Assembly (NCBI RefSeq): GCF_963675165.1 | Contig: NC_087377.1 | Location: 2,588,824-2,652,823, forward strand | DNA length: 64,000 nt | DNA from: Halichondria panicea | Taxonomy: Eukaryota > Porifera > Demospongiae > Suberitida > Halichondriidae | Reading direction: 5' to 3' | Part shown: in pieces, positions 30,844-44,371 of the stretch | Numbering within the stretch: the first letter of the stretch is position 1 | Layout: the number at the start of each line of letters is the position of its first letter | Notes under the pieces: generated by a model | Told to the model about the DNA's origin: nothing | Databases searched by the model: none | What the model saw: the letters and a program-made list of their open reading frames with translations, nothing else | Position numbers and translations under genes: made by a program

Positions 30844-33270
30844 ATGGACCCAAGTCAACAAGACTCTGAGCTACAGTAAGTATAACGGTGTCATGACACT
30901 ATAAAAGTTGCAGATTTATTTGTAACCTTCTGGCAGAAGTTCTGCGCTGCACGTACGTATATTCTTCAAGTAAGTAGGTCTATGTGACTGAGTGACACCC
31001 TACCTATATCTACTACCGGTATTTTTGGACATATTTGTGTACAGTGCTCAAAAGAAGCTAGCCAAGGACTTATCTGAGGCTGTAGTCAACTATGATGTCA
31101 TTAAAGTGAGATCTTTGTTGGGAAAGGGGGCGGATCCTAACCACCAGCTCTACTGGAGTGACGAGTGGGCGGAGCTGCCTCCATTACACTTTGCTTGTCA
31201 GAAGGGCAACCTTGAGATTGTGAAGATACTTGCTACCCATGGAGCTCATATTGATAAAGGTGATGGGAAGCTGAACAGAGTTCCACTGCACTATGCATCC
31301 AGGAGGGTTGAGGTGGTGAAATACCTGATCCAAGAGCTCAAATGTAGCACTGGTAAGTAATCAATTTTGTGTCTTCAGTTGGCAAATAATTGTTTCCTTG
31401 AGCTCAATCAGTTACATAATTAGTCTGTTCCCAACTTCCCATGCATGCACAACAGATTTGAGGGATAAACGCAGCAGAACTCTTCTTCACTTGGCTTGTA
31501 TCGAGGGAAGTAGAGACGTGATACAGTATCTGGTGGAGGAGCTGAAGATGGATGTTGGTGAGTTTAATTAACTGTTACTATAATTATAGTCTTGGTTGAA
31601 TGTTCTAATGCACGTATATACCCTGATCTCCTATATACACTGTAATTTATAACAGTATGTCATTGATTCTGTCCAGTTGATTAGACAACTGGCATATTAA
31701 TGAGATTACCACTATCGATATTTTGCGGGTGAAAAATGAATCTAACTATTGCGTTCTGGCAAGGATCATTAGTAGGTTTGCGGATTTTATTGTTGCGATT
31801 CAATCAAGCATAGCAAATTTCGCAAGTGCTTGATGCTCGCAAAACATTCTATATTAATACGGTATTCAGTATTGTGTCCAGACTGCCTGCAATGTATATG
31901 TACAGATGTGAGAGATGATGAGGGAAAGTCCCCAATGGACAGAGCAGTATTAGGCGTGTATGACAGCTGTGTGAATGTTGCCCTCTACCTGATGAGCCGT
32001 GGCTATGCATGTAGTGATGAGGACAAAGCCAATTTACTGTGTGGAGTATGTTGGACTGGCAGGCTGGATATGGTGGAGGAACTGGTCGAACATCACAAAG
32101 TTGACCCAGAGAGTGAGTGTGATGATCTTCCATGAATATTGTGTTTAGGCACAACGTGTATGTATACTAGAATATTTTGCTGGTGAAAAACCTGAAAATG
32201 AGCCATTTATCAAAAAAGTTGACCTTTTGCGATCACATTCTGGAATGCATTTAATTGTTGCGAATTAATCAGCCCTCGCAAAGTTTGTTGCTCGCAAAAC
32301 ATTCTAGGTAATTAAAAGGAAATTTCCTATGCCGCCTATATATACACTGAAGTGCGATGAGCACACTTAATAGTTTCTTGCCTCTAATAATTTTATACTA
32401 ATGGAGCAATTTAATACTTATGATTTTGCAAAAATGATCTCAGATTTCCATCCCTTATTTGGCATGTATTATATCTACGGGCATGCGGCTAGTGAATCCA
32501 TTGCAGCTTTGATAATTGATTGCACTTTAGTATGCATCACTGTGCATGCTTATAATAATTATAGTGGTATACAAGCCAGCTGAAAGTTACACCACAACTC
32601 CCGGTGTATAATTGTGTATACTTGTGCATGTTCAGATGCAACTGACCGTGCTGGCTGGACTCCTCTTAGAAGAGCTAAAGAGAGTGGTCACTTTGTAATC
32701 GTTGACTACTTCAAGTCTCTATCACAACAATGTAAGCTCGCTATATACACTAGTCTAACAGTCGTTACTGCATGTACTGGTGTGGCCCAATGTAATTATA
32801 CTCCCTCTTCTATTACACATGCACGTACAGCTTCTGTGAGTAACTGGAGGCAGGAGAATGGACCACCACCAACAAAGAAACGAAAAGGTGATTAATTTTA
32901 GTATAGGAAATAATAGTAGGCGGGTATTAGCAATTTTAGCGTTTTCAAATTTTCTCTGCTTTTAGGGTTCAATTCACTAATTGGCAGATTTGTACTTTTA
33001 GTACAATGAAAAAAGGGCTAGCTTGCTTAGCATACTCTCAAAAGTAAATTGATATAGATTATTCATAAAATTAATCTGACAAGTTAGACTTAGGACCTGT
33101 TTATTTTAGCCCCCATAATTTAATTTCATACCGTTATTATGAGCCCCCCTCAAACACCCACACACCTCACAGCTGCCCAGAAAGTGTGTCCTAGCTGTGA
33201 GGAGAGCTGTCACATCCGCTACAAGAAATGTCCCGAATGTGAGCACAAGTTCCCTCACTCAAGGACATAA
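30844..33270 (+). CDS. ankyrin-repeat / zinc-ribbon-like protein, gene 1 (spans the tandem junction)
   Basis: Exons 30844-30875, 31045-31352, 31456-31557, 31906-32112, 32636-32731, 32831-32887 and 33173-33270 join in frame to 299 residues. It starts MDPSQQDSELQ, then ankyrin repeats (PPLHFAC, VPLHYAS, TLLHLAC, SPMDRA, TPLRRAK) to about residue 248, the basic stretch PPPTKKRK (about 260-267), and a short ribbon CPSC...C280...CPEC where the fourth cysteine of genes 2 and 3 is Tyr (Y284). It stops right after the ribbon, so there is no tail exon, and no Death-domain gene lies upstream. The 32226/32227 repeat boundary falls in intron 4. Confidence 0.8.
31714..31852. mobile_element. MITE in intron 3 of gene 1
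   Basis: Ends resemble the element at 32168: ATATTTTGCGGGTGAAAAAT at the left and GCTCGCAAAACATTCTAT at the right. The interior differs, so they are two members of one family in neighbouring introns. Confidence 0.55.
32168..32306. mobile_element. 139-base MITE in intron 4 of gene 1
   Basis: Ends TAGAATATTTTGC and GCAAAACATTCTA. Its right 80 bases are the first 80 bases of this window. Confidence 0.6.
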
Positions 33271-34430
33271 TGATAGAATCGAAAATATTGTAACTAATTA
33301 GTGGTACTGTACTTATAATTATTCGTTTACCGAATTACATGTACATGCGTGTATATATAGTGGATTATTTTCGTATGATGGAAATTTTCAATTCTGATTT
33401 AAAACTACGAAAAATAAAAGTATTCTACAGCACCACAATACGTACACATTATTCAACATAAATCCCCTGATATTTGCATGCAGTTCATTATAATTATAAT
33501 ATTAAATTATAGCATACATGAATATATATACTAACTATACCCGCTATTATGCATGTATGATAATTTTATAGCATATAATTTATAGTTTCATGTAATTGCT
33601 CAGTGTTAAAAAATAATTATTAATTTTAATGTTCAAAAATAATTATAGCAGTAAAAAATGCAATGATTTGTATAATTTTGAGTGGGTTAAAAAAATTGTC
33701 TGAAATTATTAATGCAAAAATTCTTGTTCAGTGACATGGTTTCCATGGTGATAAATGTTCCAGTAGCTCATGTTTCCTTGGTAACGGGGACCCATGCTTG
33801 TTTGCGCTTCTCCTTTTTGACAATGTCTTCAATTTGTCCCATAAGAGTGTCCATGTAGATCAGGAATAAGATGTGCTTGATACCTCCATTCATGAGGCAG
33901 TGATTAAACCTGGGTAACAAATGTGGAACACATCGTACATGCAATTGATCGAGACATGAGCAAAGAAATGGCAAACTATTACAACACGTCTACATTGCAT
34001 GGGCTAACTTTGTGGAGGAGGCTAATCACATAATTATTAATAGGTTGCCTAGCTCGCTCTATAAGCCTAGAATTATATGAATTGTTTGTAATTAAACAAT
34101 AGTTACAATTAACACATACAAAGTCATACATTAGGCAGTACAGTACCTATAGTTTGTATACAGGGCATCATCATTGACACCGCAGGCAACCTTCATCCAG
34201 CCTGGGACTAATGCAAGGAATAGTTATACCAAGAAGCACCCCTCATGTTTCAGCAGCTCAGAGTGTTGCTGTCTTGACTGAAAGTAGAGGTATTTAATGT
34301 CTGAGTAGGGGAAGTCCCTGCATAGGAAAGAATAAAGAAGTTTGTTTTACCACAATAATGTAGATCTATAGTTGTAAGGGGAGAAATTGACAGAGCAATA
34401 CCTTGTGTGTTTGAACAAAGTTAAGCTTCA
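33271..34430. other. intergenic, no gene seen (copy of 1045-2204)
   Basis: AT-rich spacer identical to the first copy; no gene recognised. Confidence 0.6.
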
Positions 34431-35384
34431 ATGGAGAGACAAGACTCAGAGTGAGTGAACATGTAGACTATAACTAACCTGACTCTAGTGCCACCTTTCA
34501 TTGCATAGACCACTGCCTGAATGTTGAGAGGAGAGACAGGATGATAATGGACGTACCTTCTATGTAGACCAAACATCCAGACGCACACAATGGCATCAAA
34601 CAATCAGTGAACGGGACATACGGCAAAGGTGTGTGCACCTGGGGATTGTTAGGAGGCACTTGACAACTGTTTAGCTTATAACAGCAGCTTCATAAAATAA
34701 TGTCAAGTATCGATCTCTTATAATTACTATTTTATAATCATTACCTATAGCTACTAAAATTAATATAACGCCTTTTAGGACATAATTATAATTACCTCGT
34801 AATTATTGCATCAATTCTCGTTTGCCTCGAATATACGAATATATAATTCCTATTAATTTAATGTGAAGTTTTTCATTATAGCTAGAGGGCCACTTGTGTA
34901 AGTGTGTGCATTGCATTAACTACCGTATAGCGGGTGATTTTCGAGGGGTAAAATATTCGTTATTTCCGTGGGCAAACTGACCTCCACCCTACATGAAAAC
35001 AGTTTACCGGAACGCATGCCAGGCAGTACAGGCAATAACATCAACCGACATTTTTACAGACGAAAATCAACGTTTTCGATTTGTCGCATGGATTTTTACC
35101 CCACGAGTAGTACCCACTATCTATCATCTATCATAATTATTCGAAAGTCTTCAGTCTTAAAAAGTACATTATTTTGACTCTTGTCCATTCCTCATTACAC
35201 GCGTTGTGTGGCTTGCATCATTAAATAATGGTATGTGCATTTTCAGAATAGTTTGTTGTATGCAGCTTGTCACACACTTTCTAACCCCAAGATGGCTTGT
35301 ATAATAAGATGCACACTCGTCATTTATTTTTGTTACAATATTTTCTTAAGCATTGCCTGTGATCTAATATTGACTTGTGTACAG

Positions 35385-35749
35385 GATCATCCTCAGAGAA
35401 GGATACCAGCAATGGAGACCAGCCGATTGTTCTGACTGGAGCGGATATTAATACAATTTGTGAGAGTCTGAAAACTGCCACCTATAATTGGTTTGATTTA
35501 GGACTGGCTCTCGGAGTGAAGAGGAATGATTTGGAAGACATTGAAGATGCATACCGCCATAACCAACGCCGCCTAATGAAGATGGTAACCAAGCGTCTTG
35601 AAGTCACTGATCCAGAACATCCGATGACATGGCCTTACATATGTGAATGTCTAAGGAGGCCTACTGTTGAGCGTAACGATGTAGCCGAGGAAATTGAAGA
35701 CAAATATGTGAGGACAGCAACTGCAGTTCCTCATAGTGCCACCAACTGA
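35385..35749 (+). CDS. Death-domain protein exon, segment a, tandem copy 2
   Basis: The translation is identical to 3159-3523, with the same TGA and the same unresolved start. The candidate first exon is at 34431-34450. Confidence 0.75.
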
Positions 35750-36192
35750 TCATGAGAACCTGACAAGGTATGTTTGCACTATTAATGTAAATCTGATCCA
35801 TATTTTCATTGCATACAATATTTTGTTGCAGAGCTTATAAGACTCTAGTTGATTGTGCTGCTCATGTTTTCATACAGATATACTGGAAGGGGACGAATGA
35901 AGATCGCAAGTGAAGAATCATGCAATCAATAATTACAATGACTCTTTGCTGACTGTATACATTATAAAGTATGATCATGAGTTACTGACATTTACAAGGT
36001 TGAGCTGTGAGATTCAATTTCTAGCTTTCTAGTTTAGTGACCCTTTTCCATTGTTCCTGGTACAGGAGTTGCTAGCTTGGAACAAGGCCGCTTTAGAAGA
36101 CGTACGCTTTCCCTGCGGCTTGGAATCGAGGCAGATGGGGTGGGGCCATCTTATTAAAATGGGAGACTGAGAATAAATACTGAGAACTAGAA

Positions 36193-38502
36193 ATGGCTAC
36201 TGAACAAGACTTAGGGTGAGTGAACATGTAGACTATAATTACTACTCATGGTAGCACCTTGTGATTGCATGGAGGGAGGCTCATTCCATTAGTAGAGTCA
36301 GAGTAGGCTATGATCAGAGGTGGAACACTGTACAGCAAAGTGACAGCTGGATATGTGCATGGTGTCACTTGTATAAACTATATACACACATCAAGTAATT
36401 CTCTGTATGACTGACCCCCCAACCATCTATTTTGTACAGTGCTCAAAAGAAGCTAGCCGAGGACTTATACGAGGCTGTAAACAAACGTGACGTCGTCAAA
36501 GTTAGGTCTCTGTTGGGACAGGGGGCAGACCCCAACCACCAGCTCTACTGGAGTGACGAGTGGGGATACAAGGATCCTCCATTACACTTTGCTTGTTATC
36601 GGGGCTACCTTGAGATTGCGAAGACACTTGTTACCCATGGAGCTCGTACTGATAAAGGTGGTGGGATGGACAAGACTCCACTTCACTGGGCATGCCGGGG
36701 AGGTAATAAAGAGATGGTGCAGTACCTGATTCAAGAGCTCAAATGTAGCACTGGTAAGCAGTCGTGTATTAATAAACTAATGTTTCTCTGTATCTAAATT
36801 TAAACAGTATAAACCTGTCTGTATCATAGCAACTGGGTGAGGTTTAACTACCATAATCTCCGCATTCCTCATAAACTCCCTTGCCTTGAGGGAACATAAT
36901 AATTATGTAGGCCTATAGCGAAAAAATGTTTAGAGATAAATTTGTGTTAAATTTTGCTTATATTTTAACATTTGCGATGTACGCACGTTAGTACAGTATT
37001 ACTTATGCTTTTGCGTATGATATATTTACAGTCGAAAAATTGTCGTGATTTGGTTGAATTACTGTACTTGACCATTTTGTTTCTCCTTTCACCATAATAA
37101 TTAGTATCTGTGTGATAGTTGAACTCTGTTCCACAACAGACATGAGGGATAAGGATAACATGACTCCTCTTCAACGGGCTTGTATGTGGGGAAAGAAAGA
37201 CGTGGTACAGTATCTGGTGGAGGAGAGGAAGATGGATGTTGGTGAGATTTAGTGTGCTCTTGATAGTCTAGCTCTGTATTGCTAACCCACAAAATCCGCG
37301 AAAATTAAGCCCCGCGAAAATTTTATACGGTATTTTGTTTGACTATGTGTAATGTACAGATGTGAGGGATAATCAGGGACAGTCACCACTGGACAATGTT
37401 CTGGAGGGTCTTGATGATTCGTATCTTGAAGGCTGTGTGGATGTTGCCCTCTACCTGATGAGCCGTGGCTGTGCATGTGGTGACGAGGACAAAGCCAGGT
37501 TACTGTGTGTAGCATGTGACTTTGGCAAGCTGGGTGTCGTGAAGGAACTTGTTGAGCAATACAAAGTTGACCCCAACAGTAAGTATTAGTATGTACTTGG
37601 TGGAGAAGGCCAACTGTGATATCAGTGAGTACAACACAACCACCATGCAGTGTTATACCTTTGTTTCTACACCCACTCTTGCTCAGGTGTAACTGACGAT
37701 TATGGCGAGACTCCTCTTGACCTTGCTACACAGGAGGGTCACACTGAAATTGCTGACTACCTCAAGTCTCTACCACAACAATGTAAGCTCACTAGGATCA
37801 TGAGTACACAGTGTGGTCCAATACAGCTACTCTCTCTATACAGCTGCTGTGACTGGAGACACTGACTCCAGGAGTGACGAGAATGGACCACCACCTACAA
37901 AGAAACAAAAAAGTAACTTATCCTATGTGCACGTACATCTTAATTCATCTCTACCATTTATACGTCTCCGTCCCACACACACACACACACACTCACACAC
38001 ACACAACCACACAGGTGCCCAGCAAGTGACTCTGAGAGTGTGTCCTAACTGTGAGAAGAGCTGTCACATCCGCTGCAAGAAATGTCCCGAATGTGAGCAC
38101 GAGTTCCCTCCTTCCAGTAAGAGCAGGGCCAAACCCGACCAGGATATTGTGAAAAACCCTTCAAACCTACTGCAGATACTACAGAAAAAGGTCACTACAC
38201 AGTACTAAGAGTATATTAGGCATATACGGAGAGTAACGTGACTTCCTGTATCTTTCATGGGCTTGGAATTTGCACACTGACCAATCCTAGCGTGGGTGAT
38301 GTAATCTATCAAGAAAGTAGATTACATCACCCACGCTAGGATTGGTCAGTGTGCAAATGCCAAGCTTGTGACAGATACAGGAAATCACGTTACTCTCCGC
38401 ATACATCTGATGTACAGTATTCTGACAGTACATACTTTATACTGTTAATATTGTATTGTACAGCCTTAAAAAATATTAATTTCACCACATCAAACAACCC
38501 CC

Positions 38503-38570
<68 letters not shown>

Positions 38571-38596
38571 CACACACACACGCACACACACATGCA

Positions 38597-38668
<72 letters not shown>

Positions 38669-39472
38669 GACCAACTGTCTCTGTTAGGATTTGACATTGT
38701 CGTACTAGTGCACAGAGATTCAAGCAAATCACATGACTCCTCTTCCACGTCACATGACACGCCCAGTCGCTCACGCCACACCTACAGGAAGTTTGTCACC
38801 TCCGGACTGGCCGAGAGCTTTGTTGAATCTCCTCTGGTGTACGGCAGTTGGAAAGATTTCTGTAGTTCTGACAAGACCTCAACTGGACACGCTCAGAAAT
38901 CCAAGAACCCACGAAAGAAAAAAGGAGTACAAACGAATACTACTACTACCACTCAGGAGGGGGACAGATCACATGATACGAGTGGAGTGTCACATGATCA
39001 AGACAATGTATCTCAAGACAGCAATGGTGCCAATACTCAATCACAAGCAGCACAAAGCTCTACTGCTCCACTCTCTGTTAGTGACTTGACACCACTCTGG
39101 AATACAATATCTTCTCTCCGTCAGCAAATCGATTCCATGCAGTCCAGTCTAAATGCCCCTCCCACTCACGCGTACCCTCAACACATGTACCCCCCAGCTA
39201 CTGGTTTAATGAACACAGGGCAATCAACCTTTGTACCCGTGCCGGGGGGTGGTCTATTCAATACACCACTCCCCAACCATTTCACTGGACCTTCTTCACA
39301 CAACTCAATGCTGGGACAGTCATCACGATTTAATGTGAATCCCATGTCCTTCCCAATGTTTCCATTTTCACCTGCTCCAGCAAATTATCGTTTCCCTTCA
39401 TCGATTACACCGTTAGAGTCGTCTAGGCAACCAATGAACTCTGACCCAAACACTGACTCAATAGATCCGTGA
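36193..39472 (+). CDS. ankyrin / zinc-ribbon-like gene 2, tandem copy 2
   Basis: Exons 36193-36215, 36440-36753, 37140-37241, 37360-37578, 37687-37782, 37844-37912 and 38015-38208. The probable alternative tail exon is 38666-39472, reached from a donor at 38191. The protein is identical to gene 2 of copy 1, with the same ankyrin, basic and cysteine-ribbon order. Confidence 0.8.
38223..38403. mobile_element. 181-base fold-back MITE, copy 2
   Basis: Same hairpin as 5997-6177. Confidence 0.85.
38498..38664. repeat. C-run plus (CA)n at a 3' splice site, copy 2
   Basis: Same length and interruptions as in copy 1, which is unusual for a long CA tract after duplication. Confidence 0.95.
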
Positions 39473-39828
39473 ACACTTTGCAATAGAATTTGAAGTTATA
39501 ATTAAAGTCATGTTGTAAAAAATAATTAGTAATTATTTGTTCTGTACGTACTACGTCATGTACTTTCAAAGCAAATCAAATTAAATTATCATAAATAGAA
39601 AGTGCTCCCATGCATGAGATTGTATAATTTCGAATTCAAAGAAGGGTATACGAATACGTATACATATGTAGTTGTACAGAACTATTTCACTGTGGGATAA
39701 ATTAAAGTTCTATTCGTATACAGGTATACAGCAGCAAATTTAAAAGGTATAAAAACTTGCACAATAAAGTATTCCGACTAAACAATACACTATAATTATA
39801 CTACAACTGTCCATTGCTGCGTATAGAT

Positions 39829-41753
39829 TTAGTCAGATGACATGATGAGTATCCATGTGATACTCTTGGGGTCCATGGTGACAGTCACCACCGCGTTGTA
39901 GCCTCTATCCAACCCACACACGAGTGCTTTGTCAGATAGGCCAGTGTAGTACAGTGGTAGACTGATGTTGCGTGTTATGGCCACTGGAGTGGGGTTGAAT
40001 ATCATGGCTAGACCGCGGTGGTCAAGGTGAGGGTTCACGTGCAGCACACAGTCGTAATCTGTGCATGCGTGCAGGGGAAAATAGCAATACATTATTACTA
40101 TTACCATAAACTTTTATAGCTATGCTATAAGTCGAAAAAATGTGACACTCTATAGACATGCAGATATAATTATGTTAAACGTGTAATTTTCGTTGGTGAA
40201 AATGTTTGTATTCATGAACTATAATTAATTTTATAACTATTCTGTATTTTTTTAGAGCTGACGTTGAACCTGTTGCATGCGGTAGAATCATTTCGTAGTT
40301 TTAGTTTTCGTATAATTGTGATTACAATACGACAAATTCCACCATACGAAAATAACCCGCTATTATATATATTTATACGGTACATAATTAATCACTTCTA
40401 TTCCCTAGCTCCCATGCACACACCTTGCATGTCTGGTCTCCTCACATGGACTATGTCACTGATCAGAATGTCACGATAGGTCTTGTAGAAACCCACCCAC
40501 TTCTCCACCAACTGCATGGTTGCATCAGTGTCATACAACCTGCATGCATGCAGGGAGACCATTAAACCAGACGGTGCATGCATTAGATTCTGAAAAATGA
40601 TGTGTGGTTTTTGACGTAAGTGCGTGACTATTGTGGCAAATATTAGGAAAAAACGCACGTTTGCTACAATAGTCACGCACTCGCGTGAAAACCACACATC
40701 ATTTTATATATCCTTATACTTTATACACATACCTGGGGCCACGATAACAAGCTGCAACTCCGTAACCAAGGTATTGTGCCAACGCCCACTCATACTCCAC
40801 TAGGTGCTCAGACAGTGGCTCAAACTGAGCAGCAGAACCACCTGTTAGTATGTGGAGGGGGCGGATACATTATATAGCGGAATATGGAACAATATACGGA
40901 CAATAAAATTGAAAGCAGGCATTGAAAGAGACCTTTTTCAAATAATGATTTTGTGGCCAGAAATTAAAGGAAATTACTGATTAATTAATTAAGCGCCTCA
41001 AAATTTAGCGCTATATTTGTATACAGCATGGTATAATCATTACCCTAACGTACATACATACCTCCGTGATACACGACCAGTGGTACAAACATCCATCCCT
41101 GGGTGGGTATGTAATGGTAGGTGTCATCATACATCCCCTGTCTGCTCACACTGAGGTCCTCCCAGCGAGGCAGGCTGTACTGGTTCTCATTATAACTGAA
41201 GCAAGAGGGACAAGTATTCAGCATGCATGCATGGTGAGAGGAGAATGCATGGACCATGCAAACAAACAAATTACTACATAGACCTAATAAATGATGTACA
41301 CTGATTATAATTAATAACTGGCGGAGGTGTGGTGGGTGTGGTTAGCTGAGCCGCACGTTGCACCTCCATATGGTCCGTCAGTCTCAAGCATAGAGAGACC
41401 AGTTTGGTTGATGAAAGTGAAGATGATGTCATTAATCTTGTCATACCTATACAACGAACAAATACACTAGCTATAATTATTATGACTGAATTGCACACGC
41501 ACATTAATTTTGGCCTCAAAACAAAAGCAATTGCTAATCCATGTAGTGGATTAACTATCAACTAAATGCAGCTTGATTAGCTCCGAAAAGAAGCCCATTT
41601 CAGAAAAATTACCTACTATAACAGAAAATAGAACACACTGTAACAAAAGCAATGATCTGCATCTATTGTTAATACAATTATAACCGTAGTAACAACATTG
41701 TTTCACTCACCATCCAGAAGCGAAGCAAGCATCCGGTGTTAGTTGTCCTGATT
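39829..41753 (-). pseudogene. truncated glycoside-hydrolase-like gene, segment a, copy 2
   Basis: Same truncated exons as 7603-9527 with the same breakpoints. Confidence 0.85.
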
Positions 41754-42487
41754 ATAGTTGTATGATGAGAACACAGCTAAAACCACAACAATGTTGCACT
41801 AGGTTACAATACTAACAGGGAATTGAAAAAACTCTGATACCTTGTTATAGGTCTGCAACACTGAGCAAATTTAAAAAGCATGACCGGGCCATGGTTGCGT
41901 GTGTGTGGATCGAGGGAGGGTATACAATTATTATAGAGCAAAGCTACTATACTATGGGCTACAGAAATTTACACACACACCTTGCTGGGGTGAGGTGGTT
42001 TCTTGCTGATCGACTGATGTGTTGTACTTTGCTGCTGCATGTGCTATATATAATAGAGAGACGATAGGTCCATTTCACCAGGCCTGGAGGGAGTCACGTC
42101 AATACTCCTGGAGGGGGGTTAAAAATAGATACTCAAAAGTTGTGCTCACGAGTGAACTTCACTATAGATACGATATTATTTTGTAAATCTTCTGAAATAG
42201 AAGATTGAATAGGCAATTATTAGCTGGTAATTATCGTATGAACCACCAACAATATTGGTACAACTCAGAATGGTGTAGGTCATGTGATAGCATCTCCTGA
42301 CACCCACTCTGCAGACACACGTACCTGTGTGTGCTTGATACCTCCATTCACTCAGTCTAGGAGTAGACACCATGCAGGCAGGGTGAAGGATACAATAGCA
42401 CACACAGAGATGTTGGGGCACTGTGGGAGGAGGGAGATGTATTGATGAGCATCATTACACTAGTCACCATAGTGAGACATGTGTACA
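41754..42487. other. junction between segments a and b, copy 2
   Basis: Counterpart of 9528-10261; no gene seen. Confidence 0.5.
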
Positions 42488-44006
42488 CACGTACCTGTGT
42501 GTGCTCCATTCATGAGGCAGTGATTAAACCTGGGTAACAAATGTGGACTCATACATCGTACATGCAATTGATCGAGACATGAGCAAAGAAATGGCAAACT
42601 ACTACAACACGTCCACAGTGCATGGGCTAACTTTGTGGAGGAGGCTGATCACATAATTATTAACAGGTTGCCTAGCTCGCTCTATAAGCCTAGAATTATA
42701 TGAATTGTTTGTAATTAAACAATAGTTACAATTAACACATACAAAGTCATACATTAGGCAGTACCTATAGTTTGTATACAGGGCATCATTATTGACACTG
42801 CAGGCAACCTTCATCCAGCCTGGGACTAATGCAAGGAATAGTTATACCAAGAAGCACCCCTCATGTTTCAGCAGCAAAGTGTTGCTGTCTTGACTGAAAG
42901 TAGAGGTATTTAATGTCTGAGTAGGGGAAGTCCCTGCATAGGAAAGAATAAAGAGAATGTTTTACCACAATAATGTAGATCTATAGTTGTAAGGGGAGAA
43001 ATTGACAGAGCAATACCTTGTGTGTTTGAACAAAGTTAAGCTTCAATGGAGAGACAAGACTCAGAGTGAGTGAACATGTAGACTATAACTAACCTGACTA
43101 CTCTAGTGCCACCTTTCATTGCATAGACCACTGCCTGAATGTTGAGAGGAGAGACAGGATGATAATGGACGTACCTTCTATGTAGACCAAACATCCGGAC
43201 GCACACAATGGCATCGACCAATCAGTGAACAGGACATACGGCAAAGGTATATGTGCACCTGGGGATTGTTAGGAGGCACTTGACAACTACTTAGCTTATA
43301 ATTCAGCAGCTTCATAAAATAATGTCAAGTATCGATCTCTTATAATTACTATTTTATAATCATTACCTATAGCTACTAAAATTAATATAACGCCTTTTAG
43401 GACATAATTATAATTACCTCGTAATTATTGCATCAATTCTCGTTTGCCTCGAATATACGAATATATAATTCCTATTAATTTAATGTGAAGTTTTTCATTA
43501 TAGCTAGAGGGCCACTTATGTAAGTGTGTGCATTGCATTAACTACCGTATAGCGGGTGATTTTTGAGGGGTAAAATATTCGTTATTTCCGTGGGCAAGCT
43601 GACCTCCACCCTACATGAAAACAGTTTACCGGAACGCATGCCAGGCAGTACAGGCAATAACATCAACCGACATTTTTACAGACGAAAATCAACGTTTTCG
43701 ATTTGTCGCATGGATTTTTACCCCACGAGTATTACCCACTATCTATCATCTATCATAATTATTCGAAAGTCTTCAGTCTTAAAAAGTACATTATTTTGAC
43801 TCTTGTCCATTCCTCATTACACGCGTTGTGTGGCTTGCATCATTAAATAATGGTATGTGCATTTTCAGAATAGTTTGTTGTACACAGCTTGTCACACACT
43901 TTCTAACCCCAAGATGGCTTGTATAATAAGATGCACACTCGTCATTTATTTTTGTTACAATATTTTCTTAAGCATTGCCTGTGATCTAATATTGACTTGT
44001 GTACAG

Positions 44007-44371
44007 GATCATCCTCAGAGAAGGATACCAGCAATGGAGACCAGCCGATTGTTCTGACTGGAGCGGATATTAATACAATTTGTGAGAGTCTGAAAACTGC
44101 CACCTATAATTGGTTTGATTTAGGATTGGCTCTCGGAGTGAAGAGTAATGATTTGAAAGACATTGAAGATGAATACCGCCATAACAAACGCCGCCTAATG
44201 GAGATGGTGGGCAAGCGTCTTGAAGTCACTGATCCAGAGCATCCGATGACATGGCCTTACATATGTGAATGTCTAAGGAGGCCTACTGTTGAGCGTAACG
44301 ATGTAGTTGAGGAAATTGAAGACAAGTATGTGAGGACAGCAACTGCAGTTGCTCATAGTGCCACCAACTGA
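44007..44371 (+). CDS. Death-domain protein exon, segment b, tandem copy 2
   Basis: The translation is identical to 11781-12145; the candidate first exon is at 43046-43065. Confidence 0.75.

Larger units (their letters stand above)
1..32226. repeat. 32.2 kb tandem repeat, copy 1
   Basis: Base 1 onward is identical to base 32227 onward. The spacing is 32226 up to about 15380, 32227 up to about 22140, 32228 up to about 23540, 32230 up to about 30745 and then 32234/32231. The steps fall in CA repeats, a T run, a GA repeat, a 4-base insertion near 30746 and a 3-base deletion near 31670. The left boundary is simply the window edge, so the real start of the duplication is unknown. Confidence 0.97.
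33866..41756. repeat. segmental duplication, segment a (copy 2)
   Basis: Second tandem copy of segment a, shifted by 32226; gene content is identical. Confidence 0.9.
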
